From: an uncultured Eubacteriales bacterium
GTDB taxonomy: Bacteria > Bacillota > Clostridia > Oscillospirales > Butyricicoccaceae
DNA: 7,751 nucleotides
NCBI GenBank assembly: GCA_905199135.1
Contig: CAJKFC010000086.1
Coordinates: 1-7,751 of the forward strand
Direction of reading: 5' to 3'
The translations under genes were made by a program, and so were the position numbers. Below are positions 5,147 to 7,751 of the stretch, in pieces. The notes below the pieces were generated by a model. The model was not told where the DNA came from and searched no databases. It saw nothing but the letters and a program-made list of their open reading frames with translations. Positions within the stretch are counted from its first letter, which is position 1; each line of letters opens with the position of its first letter.

Positions 5147-6022
5147 GTAGAGACCGTCCTCCTCGACGGTCACCGTGACGGAACCGTCAAGGTCGGTGCG
5201 GAAAATCTCACAGCCGATATTGTTTAAGCTGTCCAGGACTATCTGATGAGGGAAACCGTATTGGTTGCCTTCGCCGAGAGAGATGAGGGCGGTTTCGGGC
5301 TTGCAGGCGGCGAGAAATTCCTCCGAAGAGCTTGTGTAGCTGCCGTGGTGGCCAACCTTGAGCACATCTACATCGGGGACGGAGGGTAAAATGTTCTGTT
5401 CGATCTGCTTTTCGGCGTCGCCTGTAAACAGAGCCTTGAAATCGCCGTATTCCAAAAGCAGCACCAGAGAGGCGTTGTTGAGATCACTCGGCACATCGCC
5501 TTCGGACGGAGACAGCACTGTTATTCTGGCGTCACCCAAAGTGAAAACATCTCCTGCGAAAAGGGGAGACATCTCATCGGCGTATTCCTTGGCAAACTCC
5601 ATAGAGCTCTTGTAGGTGTAGGTGTCGGTTTCAATGTCACTGTAACAGTATTTTTCGGTGCCGAAGTCCTCGAGCACCTCACACATAGAACCTATATGGT
5701 CGCTGTGTGGATGTGTCGCCACGAGAAAGTCGAGCTTTGAAACGCCGTAGCGGTTCAGAGTGTCTTTGACATTCTCATAATAATCCTCGGTGTTGGTGTC
5801 GATAAGCATGCTTTCGCCGCCCTGGGTTATGAAGATACTGTCGCCCTGACCCACATCTATCATCTCGATGACGAGCTGATCGTCGGTGACGAGAGGAGTA
5901 AAATAACTTTCGAGCGAAGCGAAATAACCTTTTTCCCAAAGGCCGAACAGAGAAAGAAGAACGATCGCCAAAGCGGCGATCGTTTTTGGCATATTTTTAG
6001 ATTTTCTTCTTCTATTTTTCAT
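5135..6022 (-). CDS. Membrane-anchored ComEC/Rec2-type metallo-beta-lactamase-fold hydrolase
   Basis: A 295-residue protein with a basic N-terminus (KNRRRKSKN), one membrane segment (about 13-29), and then an MBL-fold domain on the outer face (positive-inside rule). Motifs match the C-terminal domain of ComEC: IDVGQGDSIF (55-64), MLIDT (72-76), THPHSDHIGS (103-112, zinc ligands), NNASLVLLLEYG (182-193), LFTGDAE (198-204) and LKVGHHGSYTSS (221-232). Such stand-alone domains are predicted extracellular nucleases or phosphodiesterases. The competence and pore domains of true ComEC are absent, so a DNA-uptake role is not implied. The ATG at 6022 overlaps the previous gene by 11 bases and lacks a good SD, suggesting coupled translation. 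A second in-frame ATG (residue 11) is possible. It is the last gene of its cluster; no clear terminator was seen after it. Confidence 0.9.
   Translation of the reverse strand: MKNRRRKSKNMPKTIAALAIVLLSLFGLWEKGYFASLESYFTPLVTDDQLVIEMIDVGQGDSIFITQGGESMLIDTNTEDYYENVKDTLNRYGVSKLDFLVATHPHSDHIGSMCEVLEDFGTEKYCYSDIETDTYTYKSSMEFAKEYADEMSPLFAGDVFTLGDARITVLSPSEGDVPSDLNNASLVLLLEYGDFKALFTGDAEKQIEQNILPSVPDVDVLKVGHHGSYTSSSEEFLAACKPETALISLGEGNQYGFPHQIVLDSLNNIGCEIFRTDLDGSVTVTVEEDGLYSVE
5960..5987 (+). other. Perfect terminator-like hairpin inside the hydrolase gene, oriented on the plus strand
   Basis: Arms at 5960-5969 and 5975-5984 are a perfect 10-bp inverted repeat with a 5-base loop (AAAGC). A run of five T at 5983-5987 on the plus strand begins with the last two bases of the stem. 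It lies over the codons for the hydrolase membrane segment, antisense to the gene. Confidence 0.55.
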
Positions 6023-6521
6023 ATAACGGTATGCTGTAAGATGTTATGTACCAGCCGTCATTGGTTTTTACGAAATCGGCTGTTCCTGTGAAGTTGAGAG
6101 TGGATTCAGAACCTTTTATCGAAACCTCGAAATCGGCGCCCACCGACATGGATACCCCTGCAAACTGGGTCTTGTATTCGTTCCTTAAAGTGGCGGAGGG
6201 GTCGGAAACCGCCGTCAGAGTGACGGTGACCTCGGGGTCTTCGCCGACCTGCGATATCGTATCGGTCATATAGCTTGTCAGAAGATTGACGCTGCCGCCC
6301 AGGGTGTAGGCGAGATCTGCCTCCTCCTGAATTTCAGGGGGTACGCACTCCTTGATGGCGTTTACATTGGCCGTCGTATAGTAGGCTTCAAAATATTTTG
6401 TCAAAAGAGAGGAAAGCTCGGTTTTGTCTATGCTGCTGTTCATAGCCAGAGCCACGAGGAAAACTCCTATCACGACTACCGCTATGATACAGGGCAAGAG
6501 GATCTTTGTTTTTTTACTCAT
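6012..6521 (-). CDS. Membrane-anchored hypothetical protein, possibly NTF2-like
   Basis: A 169-residue protein. After the basic start MSKKTK comes one strong membrane segment (about 8-27) and then a roughly 140-residue outer domain with no cysteine in a lipobox. The domain has an early helical stretch (TELSSLLTKYFEAYYT, 34-49), later beta-like segments, and ends with DFVKTNDGWYITSYSIPLYEK. The final pattern (charged residue, Gly-Trp-Tyr, strand) is common in secreted NTF2-like or Cys-less lipoprotein-like domains of Firmicutes; assignment to that fold is inference. The ATG at 6521 lies two bases after the phosphoglucomutase stop, with GGAGG at 6529-6533 inside that gene. The downstream hydrolase gene overlaps it by 11 bases. 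The tight linkage suggests co-expression, but its function is unknown. Confidence 0.75.
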   Translation of the reverse strand: MSKKTKILLPCIIAVVVIGVFLVALAMNSSIDKTELSSLLTKYFEAYYTTANVNAIKECVPPEIQEEADLAYTLGGSVNLLTSYMTDTISQVGEDPEVTVTLTAVSDPSATLRNEYKTQFAGVSMSVGADFEVSIKGSESTLNFTGTADFVKTNDGWYITSYSIPLYEK

Positions 6522-6523
6522 GA

Positions 6524-7750
6524 TTAAACCTCCGAATATTGCTGGACCAGCGAAAGTATATCCTTTTCGATTCTCTCGGCCTGAGCCTTGAGGGAATCAT
6601 CGGATTTGCCCTCCAAAAGAATGTACGCTTTTATTTTGGGTTCCGTGCCCGAGGGTCTTATGTAAATTTCACTGCCGTCCGACAATTTAAATGATAACAC
6701 ATCGACCCCCTTTTTATCAAGACTTTCGACATATTTTTTTTCAAGATCGAGGCATACGCCCGAAAAAAAGTCGGTAAAATATCTGACTGCCTGCCCTGCT
6801 ACGGAAGAGGGTACGGCGCGGCGAAGAGAAGTCATGACTTTTTTTGACTTTTCGGCCCAGTCGGCGCCGTCTATATATATGTTGATGGCCCCTTCAAATG
6901 AGCGGCCGTATTTATCGTATATTTCCTCGAGACAGTCGGTGACAAAACGCCCCTCTGCTTTGCACTCTGCGGCGATTTTGACCATGAGCAGGGCGGCGCC
7001 GACGCCGTCCTTATCGAGGCACAGCGTATGGGGCAGATATCCGAAAGCTTCCTCAAAGGCAAAAACGCAGTTTTCGGCGTCGTCGGATACGGCGCGGGCT
7101 ATATTTTTAAAGCCTGTAAAGGTCTTTATGTGCCTTACACCCTCTTTTCGGGCGATCTTCTCGGCGAGGCGGCCGCTGACGACGGTGGATACGGCGAAGG
7201 GATTTTCAGGCATGGCGTTTTTGGCCTTAAGGCTCTGTATGATATAGGTCAGCATTATGTATCCCGTCTGGTTGCCGCTTAAAAATACATATTCGCCCTC
7301 TTTTGAAAGAGCCATGACGCCTATTCTGTCGCAGTCAGGGTCGGTGACCAAAACTATGTCGGCCTTTTGTTCCTCGGCAAGGCTTTTGACGAGGGAGTAG
7401 CAGCCCTCGTTTTCGGGGTTGGGGTCTTTGGCATAGGTGAAATCCCCGTCGGGCACCGACTGCAGCGGCTCTGAAAAGAGGTTTTTCACTCCCGCCTTTT
7501 GCAGTACCGACGGCACGGCAAAACCGCCGACGCCGTGAAGGGGAGTGTAGGCAACCCTGACCTCTGACAAATCGGGGCAGGATATTTTTGCTGAATATTT
7601 AAGCTCTTCCTCTTGAAAAATCTTGTCGAAATCCTCGTCGATATAGACTATATCTCCGTTTTTTAAGGCCTCGTCAAAATCACATGACGGCACAGAGAAA
7701 ATGTCCGACTGCTCCATCTTGAGCCTTATAATGTCGGCTGCCGAGTCGGG
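6524..7750 (-). CDS. Phosphoglucomutase/phosphomannomutase (alpha-D-phosphohexomutase), C-terminal 408 residues
   Basis: This enzyme interconverts hexose 1- and 6-phosphates in the cytoplasm through a phosphoserine intermediate, linking glycolysis with nucleotide-sugar and envelope synthesis. The frame has no stop up to the window edge. An ATG at 7717 is internal, because in-frame sequence upstream (SAADIIRLK) continues the family helix. About 160-170 N-terminal residues of a roughly 570-residue clostridial-type enzyme are therefore missing, including the catalytic serine loop. Fragment residues show VAYTPLHGVGG (66-76), the metal loop VTDPDCDRIGV (135-145), GFKNI (213-217), the sugar-specificity loop FEEAFGYL (232-239) and the phosphate-binding RPSGTEPKIKAY (365-376). 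Specificity for glucose or mannose cannot be settled from this part. It is the first visible gene of the three-gene cluster. Confidence 0.94.
   Translation of the reverse strand, partial: PDSAADIIRLKMEQSDIFSVPSCDFDEALKNGDIVYIDEDFDKIFQEEELKYSAKISCPDLSEVRVAYTPLHGVGGFAVPSVLQKAGVKNLFSEPLQSVPDGDFTYAKDPNPENEGCYSLVKSLAEEQKADIVLVTDPDCDRIGVMALSKEGEYVFLSGNQTGYIMLTYIIQSLKAKNAMPENPFAVSTVVSGRLAEKIARKEGVRHIKTFTGFKNIARAVSDDAENCVFAFEEAFGYLPHTLCLDKDGVGAALLMVKIAAECKAEGRFVTDCLEEIYDKYGRSFEGAINIYIDGADWAEKSKKVMTSLRRAVPSSVAGQAVRYFTDFFSGVCLDLEKKYVESLDKKGVDVLSFKLSDGSEIYIRPSGTEPKIKAYILLEGKSDDSLKAQAERIEKDILSLVQQYSEV
6529..6533 (-). promoter_or_regulatory. Ribosome-binding site of the 169-aa membrane-anchored protein
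   Basis: GGAGG within the last codons of the phosphoglucomutase gene, seven bases upstream of the ATG at 6521. It indicates coupled expression of the two genes. Confidence 0.75.
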
Positions 7751-7751
7751 A

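Noticed and set aside
5135..6022. True ComEC competence channel
   Set aside because: It has only one membrane segment and the MBL-fold domain. The multi-pass competence domain is missing.

Overview
The window looks like part of an anaerobic Firmicute (Clostridia) chromosome or metagenomic contig. The evidence is consistent GGAGG ribosome-binding sites, sigma-A-like promoters, a clostridial-type 2[4Fe-4S] ferredoxin, and a MoxR/DUF58/DUF4129 operon. No mobile element, CRISPR array, tRNA or rRNA was found. Coding density is high and no gene-free stretch reaches 300 bases. All but one of the genes I accept lie on the minus strand, so transcription runs right to left.

Reading in that direction: (1) 7750-5135 is a tight three-gene cluster. 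It holds the 3' part of a phosphoglucomutase/phosphomannomutase, a membrane-anchored small extracellular protein, and a membrane-anchored ComEC-type metallo-beta-lactamase-fold hydrolase. (2) 5146-5003 holds a 47-codon basic ORF on the plus strand, converging on the hydrolase gene. (3) 4929-4605 is a self-contained ferredoxin unit with an extended -10 promoter, RBS, 56-residue ferredoxin and intrinsic terminator. (4) 4582-1345 is a translationally coupled operon: MoxR AAA+ ATPase, DUF58 protein, and a multi-pass membrane protein ending in a DUF4129-like domain. This is the usual MoxR/DUF58/TgpA-like arrangement, but without a transglutaminase domain. (5) 1326-694 is an M20-family amidohydrolase reading frame that keeps the family sequence for about 184 residues and then switches to an unrelated 26-residue tail. 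(6) 708-1 has a terminator, a new promoter with clustered GCTA/TAGC half-sites, and the 5' part of hisZ, the ATP-phosphoribosyltransferase regulatory subunit, which runs off the left edge.

The most notable point is the left boundary. The M20 gene breaks off close to position 775, and to its left the coding sequence becomes visibly richer in G and C. This is either a real recombination or deletion junction or an assembly chimera joining two genomes, so the linkage of hisZ to the rest should be treated as unproven.

I did not find a clearly new biological system. The other items worth checking are a near-identical 43-bp internal DNA repeat in the ferredoxin gene, a DUF4129 protein without its usual transglutaminase partner domain, a small unannotated plus-strand ORF, and a perfect terminator-like hairpin pointing against the hydrolase gene.
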